Positions 29,633 to 37,976 are shown, counted from the stretch's first letter. The stretch: 64,000 nucleotides of DNA from Streptococcus parasanguinis (GCF_016648855.1 NZ_JACLQU010000010.1:21757-85756), one strand, 5' to 3'. Notes: generated by a model from the letters alone, not told the origin. Made by a program: numbers and translations.

Positions 29633-29786
29633 TGTGCGAAATGACAGCAGGACAAAATGAAGCTCGTCAACAGGAAGTCAGCTAGAAAAGTAACCTTTGC
29701 TGTTTGGGCGAAGGCTTTCTGAACGAATCAGGTTTGTCTAAAACGTTATTTCCTACAAAAATTATTTTTATAGGAGGACATTTTAA
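29633..29786 (+). promoter_or_regulatory. Long rpsD leader, possible S4 autoregulatory RNA
   Basis: About 150 nt lie between the predicted transcription start and the ATG, ending in AGGAGG. In Firmicutes rpsD leaders can bind S4 and repress translation. I did not derive the fold here, so this is a positional inference. Confidence 0.45.
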
Positions 29787-30398
29787 ATGTCACGTTATAC
29801 AGGACCATCTTGGAAACAATCTCGCCGTCTTGGCTTGTCACTTACAGGTACAGGTAAAGAATTGGCACGTCGTAACTACGTACCAGGTCAACACGGACCA
29901 AACAACCGTTCAAAATTGTCAGAATACGGTTTGCAATTAGCTGAGAAACAAAAACTTCGTTTCTCTTACGGACTTGGTGAAAAACAATTCCGTAACTTGT
30001 TCGTACAAGCTACTAAAGTTAAAGAAGGAACTGTCGGTTTCAACTTCATGCTTCTTTTGGAACGTCGTTTGGATAACGTTGTTTACCGTCTTGGACTTGC
30101 GACTACTCGTCGTCAAGCTCGTCAATTCGTTAACCACGGTCACATCCTTGTTGACGGAAAACGCGTTGATATCCCTTCATACCGTGTAACTCCAGGTCAA
30201 GTGATCTCAGTTCGCGAAAAATCAGCTAAAGTTCCAGCTATCCTTGAAGCTGTTGAAGCTACAGTTGGACGTCCAGCATTTGTATCATTCGATGCTGACA
30301 AACTTGAAGGTTCATTGACTCGCCTTCCAGAACGCGATGAAATCAACCCAGAAATCAACGAAGCACTTGTCGTTGAATTCTACAACAAAATGCTTTAA
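29787..30398 (+). CDS. rpsD: 30S ribosomal protein S4
   Basis: A 203-residue S4 with the N-terminal 16S-binding region ([26 protein letters not shown]) and the S4 domain ([41 protein letters not shown]). S4 nucleates 30S assembly and can repress its own mRNA. Codon use is strongly biased, as for highly expressed genes. It is monocistronic, with its own promoter and terminator. Confidence 0.98.
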   Translation: MSRYTGPSWKQSRRLGLSLTGTGKELARRNYVPGQHGPNNRSKLSEYGLQLAEKQKLRFSYGLGEKQFRNLFVQATKVKEGTVGFNFMLLLERRLDNVVYRLGLATTRRQARQFVNHGHILVDGKRVDIPSYRVTPGQVISVREKSAKVPAILEAVEATVGRPAFVSFDADKLEGSLTRLPERDEINPEINEALVVEFYNKML

Positions 30399-30419
30399 TT
30401 TTAAGATATACCTTACAGA

Positions 30420-30447
30420 AAGCCTACAACAGTGGGCTTTTTGTTTT
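30420..30447 (+). terminator. rpsD terminator
   Basis: Arms AAAGCCTAC and GTGGGCTTT with loop AACA and a T-rich tail. A second hairpin at about 30494-30526 (CTGTTTCATT/AATGAGACAG, then TTTTTT) may back it up. Confidence 0.75.
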
Positions 30448-30550
30448 GTCTTAAAGGGTTGATTTCTGGGTTTGTTCAGTTACAAATTTTCTAAAGCTGT
30501 TTCATTAAATGAGACAGTTTTTTGTTTTCTTAAAACCTAAACCTGCTAAT

Positions 30551-30581
30551 AAAAAAACTCCTGATCTAGATCGATCAGGAG
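30551..30581 (-). terminator. Terminator of the TetR gene
   Basis: Arms CTCCTGATC and GATCAGGAG around a six-base loop; on the minus strand seven T residues follow. Confidence 0.82.
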
Positions 30582-30587
30582 AGACTG

Positions 30588-31121
30588 TTACCGTAACATT
30601 TTCATTAAAAATTCAGCCATTTGTTGAGGGCTTTCTTTTTTTCCGCGAGAAACCCACATTTGACAGACTCCGAAGAAGGCATTGGTCAGATAGACAGAAC
30701 TGTAGACTCTTTCAATATCTGTTAATGATTTATGACTATAGCGCTCTTGCAAACTATCAACCAGAAGAATCTGTAATTTATGTCGTAAGAAGGTCTGTAT
30801 CTCCTTGGTTCCATTCTCTGTCAGAAGAACCGCGAAGAGTGGCTCCTTGGTTAGAAATTCGAACACTTCTGTAATCGCTTGGCGCTTGTCATCTTGGTGT
30901 TTATCAAAGATATATTCAAGCTTGTGAAAGAGTGCTTGTTGGTAGCGCTCGATCATGTCATACTTGTCTCGATAGTGGGTATAAAAGCTAGAGCGACTAA
31001 TGCCGGATTCTTGTGCTAACTCAACCGTCGTGATTTGGTCGAATGATTCCTTTTCGAGTAGTCGAACCATCGCCTCCTCGATATTTCGTTTTGTTTTTAA
31101 TCGTTTATTGCTCTCAGTCAT
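30588..31121 (-). CDS. TetR/AcrR family transcriptional regulator
   Basis: A 177-residue regulator with an N-terminal helix-turn-helix (QITTVELAQESGISRSSFYTHYRDKYDMIE, about 29-58) and a helical ligand-binding C-terminus. It is divergent from the YhgE/Pip gene, and the spacer carries two inverted operator copies, one over its own -10. It most likely represses itself and the Pip gene. The inducer is unknown. It has its own terminator. Confidence 0.87.
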   Translation of the reverse strand: MTESNKRLKTKRNIEEAMVRLLEKESFDQITTVELAQESGISRSSFYTHYRDKYDMIERYQQALFHKLEYIFDKHQDDKRQAITEVFEFLTKEPLFAVLLTENGTKEIQTFLRHKLQILLVDSLQERYSHKSLTDIERVYSSVYLTNAFFGVCQMWVSRGKKESPQQMAEFLMKMLR

Positions 31122-31144
31122 CTGTTAATCCTTTTTGCACAAAA

Positions 31145-31239
31145 TTATACACAGTGTCTAAAAATAAAGATTTCCTACTTGTGAAAATTTCTAGAAACTG
31201 TATAATCTATTATATCAGAAATTTAGACAATGTGTATAA
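31145..31239. promoter_or_regulatory. Divergent promoters with two inverted TetR-type operators
   Basis: Site 1 TTATACACAGTGTCTAAA (31145-31162) and site 2 TTTAGACAATGTGTATAA (31222-31239) are inverse copies with one mismatch; each has an internal ACA-n-TGT-type dyad. Between them lies the Pip promoter (TTGTGA 31179-31184, TATAAT 31201-31206). Site 1 overlaps a minus-strand TATAAT (31143-31148). AAGGAG at 31241-31246 serves Pip. Confidence 0.75.
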
Positions 31240-31255
31240 AAAGGAGACAAAAAAT

Positions 31256-34051
31256 ATGATGAAAGAATGGAAGGCTATTCTTAAAAAGCCAACATTTATC
31301 ATTGTCATGATTGGAGTTGCTTTGATTCCAGCTCTTTATAATATTATTTTTCTATCTTCCATGTGGGATCCATATGGCCAAGTTTCGGATCTTCCTGTAG
31401 CGGTTGTCAATAAGGATCAATCTGCTACATATAATGGACAAAAAATGGAAATCGGAAAAGACATGGTGTCCAATTTGAAGGACAATGACTCACTTGATTT
31501 TCATTTTGTAGATGAGAAAGCTGCGAAAGATGGTCTCAAAAATGGCGATTATTATATGATTGTAACCCTGCCTGAGGATCTTTCAAAAAAAGCTAGCTCC
31601 ATCTTAACCAATCATCCGGAACAGATGACCATTGATTACCAAACGTCCAGTGGTCATAGTTTTATCGCAGGGAAAATGAGCGACACTGCGATGACAAAAA
31701 TGAAGCAGTCAGTGGCTGAAAAAGTGACCAATACGTATACAACAGCTTTATTTTCCAAAATGGGATCGCTTAAAACTGGTATGGGGACAGCGGCAGATGG
31801 AAGTGCTAAATTAGCAGATGGTGCAAGTAAATTGGAAGATGGTGGTCAAACACTATCTACTAATTTGAATACATTGGCTCGTTCAAGCTTAGCATTTTCA
31901 GATGGTGCAACTACTCTTCGTACAGGTCTAGCGGCTTATACAGATGGTGTTGGTCAATTAGGAAATGGTCTCAATCAAATGGCTGGTCAACTTCCAAACT
32001 TGGTATCTGGCGTCAATCAATTAAATAATGGGTTTGGTACTTTTAATACAGGCTTGATGGCTTATGCTACCGGAGTGGATCGATTAGGAAATGGTCTCAA
32101 TCAAATGGCGAGTCAAACCCCTCAGTTGGCTTCAGGAGTTGGTCAATTAACCAGCGGTATGGGGACCCTCAATGATGGTCTTGGGAATTATACCAATGGC
32201 GTGCGTCAATTGAATTCAGGCCTATCTAACTTTTCAAATGGTTTAGCAACCTATACAAATGGAGTCGCTACTTTATCAGAGGGAGCGGGTCAATTAAGTA
32301 GTCAATCTGCTACCCTTCGAAATGGGGTTTCACAATTAGAATCAGGTATTCAAACATTATCAAGCCAGCTACAAGCTTCTACAAGTCAATCCGCTCAGAT
32401 TGATCAATTGGCAGCAGGTTTAAACCAATTAAATGCAGCGATTCAAAATGCTACGGTAGATACCAGTCAACTTTCGTCTGGATTGACGAGTATTGCGAAT
32501 TCAGCTCAATCAATCCTTGCTTCAGCCCAAGCGGATCGTGCAAATGCCCTTGCAAGTGTGCAAGGGACAGCAGCCTATCAAGCAATGACAGCTGACCAAC
32601 AAGCGGAAATCAATGCGGCAATCTCATCGAGCCCAAGCTCGAGTGAAACGGCGGCTCAAGGGATCTTGACAACGATTCAAACGATCCAAGGTAGTTTGAA
32701 TACAGGAAATAGCTTGACACAACTGCAAACGGCAGCCAATCAAGTTTTACCGACAGCTTCTTCTACCTTGACAGACTTGTCAAGTGGCTTGTCTAAGATC
32801 CAATCCGCAGTTAGTGGACAATTGTTGCCAGCTAGTCAAACCATCAGTCAAGGGATCAGCGCTTATACAGCTGGTGTCGATAAAATCGCTAATGGAGCAA
32901 CCCAACTTCAGACGAATAGCAGTACTTTAACAAATGGGGCTAGTCAGTTAGCAGCAGGTGTTGGTCAACTAGATAGTAAATCATCAGAATTACTTGCAGG
33001 AAGCAATCAATTGGCTTCTGGTCTAGGTGAGTTAAATGGGAAGATGCCTGCCTTGACATCAGGCATGAATCAACTGGCTTCAGGAGCGACCCAATTAACA
33101 GGTAAGTCGGGTGAATTGGTTGCTGGTGCTGGAAAATTAGCTGACGGTGTAGGACAATTGAACAGCAAGACTCCAGAGTTGGCAGGTGGTGTCAATAAAC
33201 TTGTCACTGGTGTCAATCAGTTGACAGAAAAATCAGGTCAACTAGTTACCGGAGCTGATAAACTAGCCGACGGTGCAAATCAAATCTCAGATGGGTCCAG
33301 CAAATTAGCAGCAGGTGGCCAAACATTGACAAATGGTTTAGGTGAATTAGCAACAGGAAGCCAAACCTTGAGTCAAGGATTAAACGATGCTAAGGGACAA
33401 TTGAATGTGGCTACAACTGAAAAAGAAAACGCTAAAACCTTAGCAGATCCTGTCACTTTGTCTAAAACAGACCGTGACAATGTCCCGGTGAATGGTGTCG
33501 GAATGGCTCCTTATATGATCTCTGTAGCACTCTTTGTTTGTGCCTTGTCAACCAACATGATCTTTGCAAAATTACCATCCGGTCGTCATCCTGAAAGTCG
33601 CTGGGCATGGTTTAAATCTCGCTTTGAGGTCAACGGAACGATTGCGGTGATTGCAGGAGTCTTGGTCTATGGTGCCGTTCACTTGATTGGTTTATCAGCT
33701 AATCATGAGATGGCTACTCTCTTCCTTTGTGTGATTGGTAGTGTATCTTTCATGTCTATCGTAACAGCTTTAACGACATGGCAAAGAAAAGTCGGTGCTT
33801 TCCTTTCCTTGATCCTCTTGCTCTTGCAATTGGCTTCTAGTGCAGGAACTTATCCTCTTGCTTTGACAAATGGATTTTTCCAAGCTATTCATCCATTCTT
33901 GCCAATGAGTTATACCGTTTCTGGTCTTCGTCAAACGATTTCGATGACAGGAGAAATTGGAAATCAAGTGGCCTTCCTTCTGATGACTATTGTTCTTTTT
34001 GCAGGCCTCGGAATGTGGTTCTATAATCCAAAAAAATATGAAGAGGACTAA
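31256..34051 (+). CDS. YhgE/Pip family membrane protein
   Basis: A 931-residue protein of the YhgE/Pip (phage infection protein) family. One helix sits near the N-terminus (about 14-36), then a very long extracytoplasmic region, then five or six helices in the last 200 residues. The outer region (about 180-720) is built of GxxQLxxG repeats typical of the family; two 42-residue units share an identical 27-nt stretch (31957-31983 and 32083-32109), a sign of recent internal duplication. The family is involved in phage adsorption in Lactococcus and in type VII-linked or export functions elsewhere; the role here is unknown. The start is chosen from AAGGAG spacing. Regulated by the divergent TetR gene. 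Confidence 0.87.
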   Translation: MMKEWKAILKKPTFIIVMIGVALIPALYNIIFLSSMWDPYGQVSDLPVAVVNKDQSATYNGQKMEIGKDMVSNLKDNDSLDFHFVDEKAAKDGLKNGDYYMIVTLPEDLSKKASSILTNHPEQMTIDYQTSSGHSFIAGKMSDTAMTKMKQSVAEKVTNTYTTALFSKMGSLKTGMGTAADGSAKLADGASKLEDGGQTLSTNLNTLARSSLAFSDGATTLRTGLAAYTDGVGQLGNGLNQMAGQLPNLVSGVNQLNNGFGTFNTGLMAYATGVDRLGNGLNQMASQTPQLASGVGQLTSGMGTLNDGLGNYTNGVRQLNSGLSNFSNGLATYTNGVATLSEGAGQLSSQSATLRNGVSQLESGIQTLSSQLQASTSQSAQIDQLAAGLNQLNAAIQNATVDTSQLSSGLTSIANSAQSILASAQADRANALASVQGTAAYQAMTADQQAEINAAISSSPSSSETAAQGILTTIQTIQGSLNTGNSLTQLQTAANQVLPTASSTLTDLSSGLSKIQSAVSGQLLPASQTISQGISAYTAGVDKIANGATQLQTNSSTLTNGASQLAAGVGQLDSKSSELLAGSNQLASGLGELNGKMPALTSGMNQLASGATQLTGKSGELVAGAGKLADGVGQLNSKTPELAGGVNKLVTGVNQLTEKSGQLVTGADKLADGANQISDGSSKLAAGGQTLTNGLGELATGSQTLSQGLNDAKGQLNVATTEKENAKTLADPVTLSKTDRDNVPVNGVGMAPYMISVALFVCALSTNMIFAKLPSGRHPESRWAWFKSRFEVNGTIAVIAGVLVYGAVHLIGLSANHEMATLFLCVIGSVSFMSIVTALTTWQRKVGAFLSLILLLLQLASSAGTYPLALTNGFFQAIHPFLPMSYTVSGLRQTISMTGEIGNQVAFLLMTIVLFAGLGMWFYNPKKYEED

Positions 34052-34059
34052 TCTTCGGG

Positions 34060-34090
34060 AACTCCCAACAGAATGTGTTGGGAGTTTTTT
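34060..34090 (+). terminator. Terminator of the YhgE/Pip gene
   Basis: Arms AACTCCCAACA and TGTTGGGAGTT with loop GAATG, then TTTTTT. Confidence 0.88.
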
Positions 34091-34105
34091 GTTTCATGTG
34101 AAACA
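34090..34105. other. Degenerate parS-like palindrome
   Basis: TGTTTCATGTGAAACA differs by one base from the 16-bp parS consensus. It directly follows the Pip terminator T-run and precedes the structured repeat. Confidence 0.5.
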
Positions 34106-34107
34106 AA

Positions 34108-34283
34108 AGGCTGGGACAAAAGTCCTAGCCTCTCAATTGTTTTTGGGTTGTCTAGCAAGACGCAGTGGTTGAGTGGGCTCTACTACGCTGATTTCATCAG
34201 CTTTTACAGCCCTACTCAACTGTGCGGAGGTGGGACGACGAAATCGAATTCTAACGAATTACCGATTTCTGTCCCACTCTCTT
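34108..34283. repeat. Structured intergenic repeat, copy 1
   Basis: Three hairpins lie in line: 34108-34131 (AGGCTGGGAC/GTCCTAGCCT), 34168-34220 (outer GTTGAGT/ACTCAAC, inner GCTGA/TCAGC) and 34230-34277 (GTGGGAC/GTCCCAC). The last 72 bases (34212-34283) are identical in reverse to 63929-64000. Read from the adjacent minus-strand lipoprotein gene, the element starts two bases after its stop and ends in a terminator-like hairpin with TTTT. Confidence 0.85.
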
Positions 34284-34284
34284 A

Positions 34285-34965
34285 TTATTTAAAGAAGACA
34301 ACATCAGGATTTGGTGTAATATAGAGAAGTTGGTCGTTTTCAAAGACCAGTTGGATAGTGTTGTTTTTATAGGTGTAAATGGTGTAGTTTACTCCGAATT
34401 TAGAAGCTTGTTTGAGATCAACAGCTCCCATCAAAAAGGCGTGAGCTTGTTCCCCTGTGATTTTTCCCTCGTGGTAGAGCCCTTTAATATTTTCTAATTC
34501 GGTATTTTCAAAAGATTCGGCAATATAAGCAGGGTCTGTTATTTGTTTCTCTGGATTTCCAAGAATTGTTTGGACAAGAGCGGTGGTATATCCTTCATAA
34601 TCCGGCGTCTGTGCAAAAATTTTATCGTCATTTCTAGAGTAGGCTACTTTTAAGTTCCCTGTCGCATAAATTTTATCTTTGGGTGCTTCTTGAGCATTTC
34701 TAGGGAGTCCTTCGGTTGTGACGATGTCCGAAGAGGGCTGTGTAGTGGTTGAAGGAGAGCTAGAGGAGTTGCTTGAGCTATTTGAACTAGTTGAACGAAT
34801 CGGGTGGCTAGAACGACTCGAGCTACTTTTTTTAAAGGTTTTCTTTTTTGAGCTGGTAGTAGTGGGTACTTTTTTAAAGTTGATCTTAAGGTCCGGCACA
34901 CAGGCTGATAGAAAAAGAAGAGACAGCAACAGTGTGAAGAAAAGAGGGAGTGTTTGTTTTTTCAT
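34285..34965 (-). CDS. Ser-rich lipoprotein of unknown function
   Basis: A 226-residue predicted lipoprotein with lipobox LSAC (Cys22), then a low-complexity Ser/Thr/Lys linker (about 35-85), then a conserved-looking domain of about 130 residues (IYATGNLKVAYSRNDDKIFAQ...YNTIQLVFE-type strands). I do not recognise a function; a streptococcal DUF4947-type family is possible but unverified. The second of two adjacent ATGs is preferred, because AAGGA is too close to the first. It lies downstream of the beta-helix lipoprotein but behind that gene's terminator. Confidence 0.7.
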   Translation of the reverse strand: MKKQTLPLFFTLLLSLLFLSACVPDLKINFKKVPTTTSSKKKTFKKSSSSRSSHPIRSTSSNSSSNSSSSPSTTTQPSSDIVTTEGLPRNAQEAPKDKIYATGNLKVAYSRNDDKIFAQTPDYEGYTTALVQTILGNPEKQITDPAYIAESFENTELENIKGLYHEGKITGEQAHAFLMGAVDLKQASKFGVNYTIYTYKNNTIQLVFENDQLLYITPNPDVVFFK

Positions 34966-35023
34966 CATGTTCCTTTCGATAAGCTGATTGATTTTCTATT
35001 CTATCATAAAAAGGGTAACAAAA

Positions 35024-35049
35024 AAAGGTCAGGAAGAAATCCTGCCTTT
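35024..35049 (-). terminator. Terminator of the beta-helix lipoprotein gene
   Basis: Minus-strand stem AGGCAGGA/TCCTGACCT followed by a run of T (plus-strand A 35021-35026). Confidence 0.75.
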
Positions 35050-35057
35050 ATTTGTTA

Positions 35058-36305
35058 TTATGGATGCCCACCTCCAGGTCCACCGCCTTGAGGTCCGCCA
35101 CCGCCTGGGGCCCCACCGCCTCCAGGCATGGAGTTGACAATTTCCGTTTGTTTTTCACCGTTGATATAGATGTCTCCGCCAGTGTAGGTAGCAGTACCAT
35201 CAAAGTCGAATCCAGATTGACCCGTTAATTTAATGGTTCCTCCGGTAACAGTGATATTTCCATTCGAATCAATTGGATCGGTATCACCTTGGCCAACTTC
35301 AACGTTGAGGGTTCCACCATTCATAGTGAAGAAAATTTCATCTTGGTTAGCATTGGCATTGGCCGCATTGACACCGTCATCGGTTGCATAGATGGTGATA
35401 TCTCCACCGTTGATGGTGATCGATTTTCCTTCTAGACCTTCGACAGAATCGGTTACCTTGTAGGTTCCGCTATCGATGATCAGATCACCAGAAGCATGGA
35501 TTCCGTCGTCTCCTGCAGTGATGGTCATTTTGTTATCTGAAAGGTACATGGTTCCGACCGAAGTATCTTCATCATTATCCACCTTGACGGCATCTTCATC
35601 TGCATCGATGGTCATGGTCGTACCAGTGATATTGAGTTCGTCATTGACGTTGAAGGCATCTCCTACAGCCGTTATCTTATAGGTTCCACCTGTGATATGG
35701 AGAGTGTCATTGGCTTTGATACCGTTGTTCTTCTTAGCGTCAATGTTGAGCGTACCTGAACCATTGATGGTGAGGTCGCCTTTAGAGAAGATCACCGCAT
35801 CGGCATCTTCATCATTGTTTGAACTTGAATCAGACAAGGTATTGGTCGTGCCATCTGCTAGAGTCAGGTAGACATGACCTGCTTTCGTAGCAGAAATTGG
35901 CGCGTTGGTGTTGGTCATGGTAACGCCTTTCAAGACGATGTGAACATCATCTGAGTCACCTGCTTCGACCTTGATTTGAACTCCATCGGATTCACCAGAG
36001 ATGACATAGGTTCCAGCCTTTGAGATGGTCACAGTTGATCCAGATACAGCTACGCCGTCACCTGATACACTTGCAGAAGATCCAGATAGTTTTACAGTAG
36101 AGGCTTTGCTTTCATCATAAGAGCTGTCCTTGTCCTTATCTGTAAAATAGTTGGAATTGTTTGTTTTATTTTTTGAAGTAGAAGTAGTGGTTGTTTGTGC
36201 AGTATTGCTTTTTGTAGCTGATTGTGATGACGCCTGGGTGCAAGCTGTCAGTAAGGTGAGGGTTGCGGCCCCCGTTAATAAAAATTTCCATTTGTTTGAT
36301 TTCAT
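35058..36305 (-). CDS. Cthe_2159-type carbohydrate-binding beta-helix lipoprotein
   Basis: A 415-residue lipoprotein (lipobox LTAC, Cys22). After a Ser/Thr/Asn-rich linker, residues 65-390 consist of repeating beta-helix rungs rich in ITIxGGT/LxIxGGTYKI and acidic Asp/Asn pairs such as DADEDAVKVDNDEDTS. This suits the calcium-binding, pectin- or polysaccharide-binding Cthe_2159 family. The C-terminus is a Gly/Pro tail (GGGGAPGGGGPQGGG). It is divergent from the polyphosphate-polymerase gene, with a shared regulatory spacer. In other Firmicutes such proteins occur near VTC and DUF4956 genes, from memory. Ligand in this organism is unknown. Confidence 0.8.
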   Translation of the reverse strand: MKSNKWKFLLTGAATLTLLTACTQASSQSATKSNTAQTTTTSTSKNKTNNSNYFTDKDKDSSYDESKASTVKLSGSSASVSGDGVAVSGSTVTISKAGTYVISGESDGVQIKVEAGDSDDVHIVLKGVTMTNTNAPISATKAGHVYLTLADGTTNTLSDSSSNNDEDADAVIFSKGDLTINGSGTLNIDAKKNNGIKANDTLHITGGTYKITAVGDAFNVNDELNITGTTMTIDADEDAVKVDNDEDTSVGTMYLSDNKMTITAGDDGIHASGDLIIDSGTYKVTDSVEGLEGKSITINGGDITIYATDDGVNAANANANQDEIFFTMNGGTLNVEVGQGDTDPIDSNGNITVTGGTIKLTGQSGFDFDGTATYTGGDIYINGEKQTEIVNSMPGGGGAPGGGGPQGGGPGGGHP

Positions 36306-36341
36306 GAGCTTTTCCTCTCGTTCAATTGATATGCTCCTAGT

Positions 36342-36431
36342 CTAAAGTTGCTAGCTGAAAGTTTCCTAAAGTTTTTCTGAAAGGAACCTTAACTTTAGTT
36401 TTCTTTAAGTTTGGCTTAATGACCAGTTAAG
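36342..36431 (+). promoter_or_regulatory. Phased hexamers upstream of the VTC operon (OmpR-type, CiaR-like)
   Basis: CTTTAG (36393), TTTAAG (36404), CTTAAT (36415) and GTTAAG (36426) occur at exact 11-bp steps, i.e. N5 spacers, resembling the CiaR pattern TTTAAG-N5-TTTAAG. CTAAAGTT also occurs at 36342 and 36366 with an inverted copy at 36391. All lie in the divergent spacer. Confidence 0.55.
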
Positions 36432-36517
36432 AAAGTCCCATTAAACTAGAAAGCACGTAAGTCGTATTCATACTGACTGAAGTTTAGAAACAATAGCCCC
36501 CTTAAAGGAGAAGAAAC

Positions 36518-37297
36518 ATGAAAAAAACAATTGAGACAAGTTTCAAACGAATCGAAACAAAATATATCGTCGCAAAAGATGACGTGAAGGACTTGATCAA
36601 AGACTTAAAAGAATACGTCGTAGAAGATGATTACCCAACCTCAACCATTTCAAACATTTATTTTGATACAGAAAATTTTGATGTCATTCAAGATGCTCTT
36701 GCCAAACAACACCGCCGTGAAAAAATTCGGATGCGGACTTATATAGAAAAACCTCAAGCAGACAGTCCAGTGTTTCTAGAGGTGAAGTCAAAAGATGAAG
36801 AAGGAATTGGCCATAAATTCCGCCTAGTCGCCACTTCACAAGCCATTATCAACTTGATGACAGATGGGAAAGTAGATCATCAGATACAAGATCCAGACTT
36901 AGTGCAAGAGATTCAGAGATTGCGCAAACGTTATGGTCATCGATTGGAACCACGGATGTTCATTTATTATGATCGTTTGTCTCTCAAAGAAAAGAAATCC
37001 ATTCAGGGTTATCCTTATCAGAAGATTCGCGTGACAATCGATCAAAACTTAGTCTTTCGAGACCAGGCTGTTAGCCTTTTTGATGGGAAGAAAGGAGAAC
37101 CTCTACTAGAGGATGACTTCGTGATCATGGAAATTAAGGCTCCTGGGCAAGAACCTCAATGGCTAAAGGATATTTTAGAGAAGTATGGTTTGGTGAAGCA
37201 GAAATTTTCAAAATATAGCTGTGCTTATCATAAATCACAAGGCTTGGATTATGCCCCAAGACCAGTTCAAGAAACGGTAGGTGCTGCCTATGTCTAA
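36518..37297 (+). CDS. VTC-domain polyphosphate polymerase
   Basis: A 259-residue soluble protein with the VTC tunnel-fold residues in order: ETKY (13-16), RMR (71-73), LEVK (87-90), EPR (144-146), RVTID (171-175), EIKAPG (205-210) and QKFSKY (228-233). These are the basic and acidic residues that bind phosphate chains and metal in yeast Vtc4, so catalysis from ATP is plausible. AAAGGAG precedes the ATG. It overlaps the DUF4956 gene by eight bases, so the membrane protein probably forms a complex with it. Confidence 0.85.
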   Translation: MKKTIETSFKRIETKYIVAKDDVKDLIKDLKEYVVEDDYPTSTISNIYFDTENFDVIQDALAKQHRREKIRMRTYIEKPQADSPVFLEVKSKDEEGIGHKFRLVATSQAIINLMTDGKVDHQIQDPDLVQEIQRLRKRYGHRLEPRMFIYYDRLSLKEKKSIQGYPYQKIRVTIDQNLVFRDQAVSLFDGKKGEPLLEDDFVIMEIKAPGQEPQWLKDILEKYGLVKQKFSKYSCAYHKSQGLDYAPRPVQETVGAAYV

Positions 37298-37973
37298 TCT
37301 ATTTGATTCTATTTTTAATAATGCCACAGCAACGGTGGATCCCTTGCGCTTACTGCTGGCCCTTTTGGTCAGCCTCTTTCTAGGGCTGGCCCTATCTTGG
37401 ACCTATAAATACCGAACACTTTACACTCGAGAGTTTGTCATTAGTTTGACCTTGCTTCCTTGTATGATGACCTTAGTGATCTTTTTGGTCAATGGAAGTT
37501 TGGGAACCTCGATTGCAGTGGCAGGGACCTTTAGTTTGATCCGTTTTCGTTCGGCTACGAGTGGTTCTCGAGAGTTGATTGCCATTTTCTTAGCTATGAT
37601 TATAGGACTGGCAGCTGGATCTGGCTATCTTTTATTGGCCATTTTAACAACCCTCTCTTTACTAGGGGTGTGGCTGGTATTAGAGAACAAACAGAGTAAG
37701 GCAGACCATCAACGGCGCCGTCATTTGACCATAACTGTCTCAAAACAAGATTCTGTTGCAGAACAAATCAGCCAGTTGTTGGACCAAAGTTGTTCAGAAA
37801 TTGACTTTATTTCTGTCACAACGGCCCAAGCTGGAGAACAACTGACCTTGAACTATGAGGTAAATATGAAATCGAACATCGATGATTTTGCTCTTGCCAA
37901 TCTATTGATTAGCGAGATTGAAAATTGTGATGTCGCTCTGACAAAGAAAGCGAAGAAAAGAAAGAATCTATAA
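37290..37973 (+). CDS. DUF4956 family membrane protein
   Basis: A 227-residue protein with four hydrophobic segments in the first 135 residues (including LLLALLVSLFLGLALSW, a segment around VISLTLLPCMMTLVIFLVNG, and LLLAILTTLSLLGVWLVL), a GTFSLIRFRS motif between them, and a soluble C-terminal domain. DUF4956 proteins accompany VTC-domain enzymes and may channel or anchor their product. ATG at 37290 is preferred to an in-frame GTG nine bases earlier. A terminator follows. Confidence 0.82.
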   Translation: MSNLFDSIFNNATATVDPLRLLLALLVSLFLGLALSWTYKYRTLYTREFVISLTLLPCMMTLVIFLVNGSLGTSIAVAGTFSLIRFRSATSGSRELIAIFLAMIIGLAAGSGYLLLAILTTLSLLGVWLVLENKQSKADHQRRRHLTITVSKQDSVAEQISQLLDQSCSEIDFISVTTAQAGEQLTLNYEVNMKSNIDDFALANLLISEIENCDVALTKKAKKRKNL

Positions 37974-37976
37974 CGG

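Noticed and set aside
31043..31255. N-terminal extension of YhgE/Pip
   Set aside because: It overlaps the divergent TetR gene, both operators and the promoter.
34718..34987. Glu/Leu-rich + strand frame
   Set aside because: It is antisense to the Ser-rich linker of the lipoprotein gene and has low complexity.
35058..35140. Frameshifted tail of the beta-helix lipoprotein (Gly/Pro-rich end)
   Set aside because: The Gly-rich tail is in frame with an ordinary stop, and such tails occur in this family.
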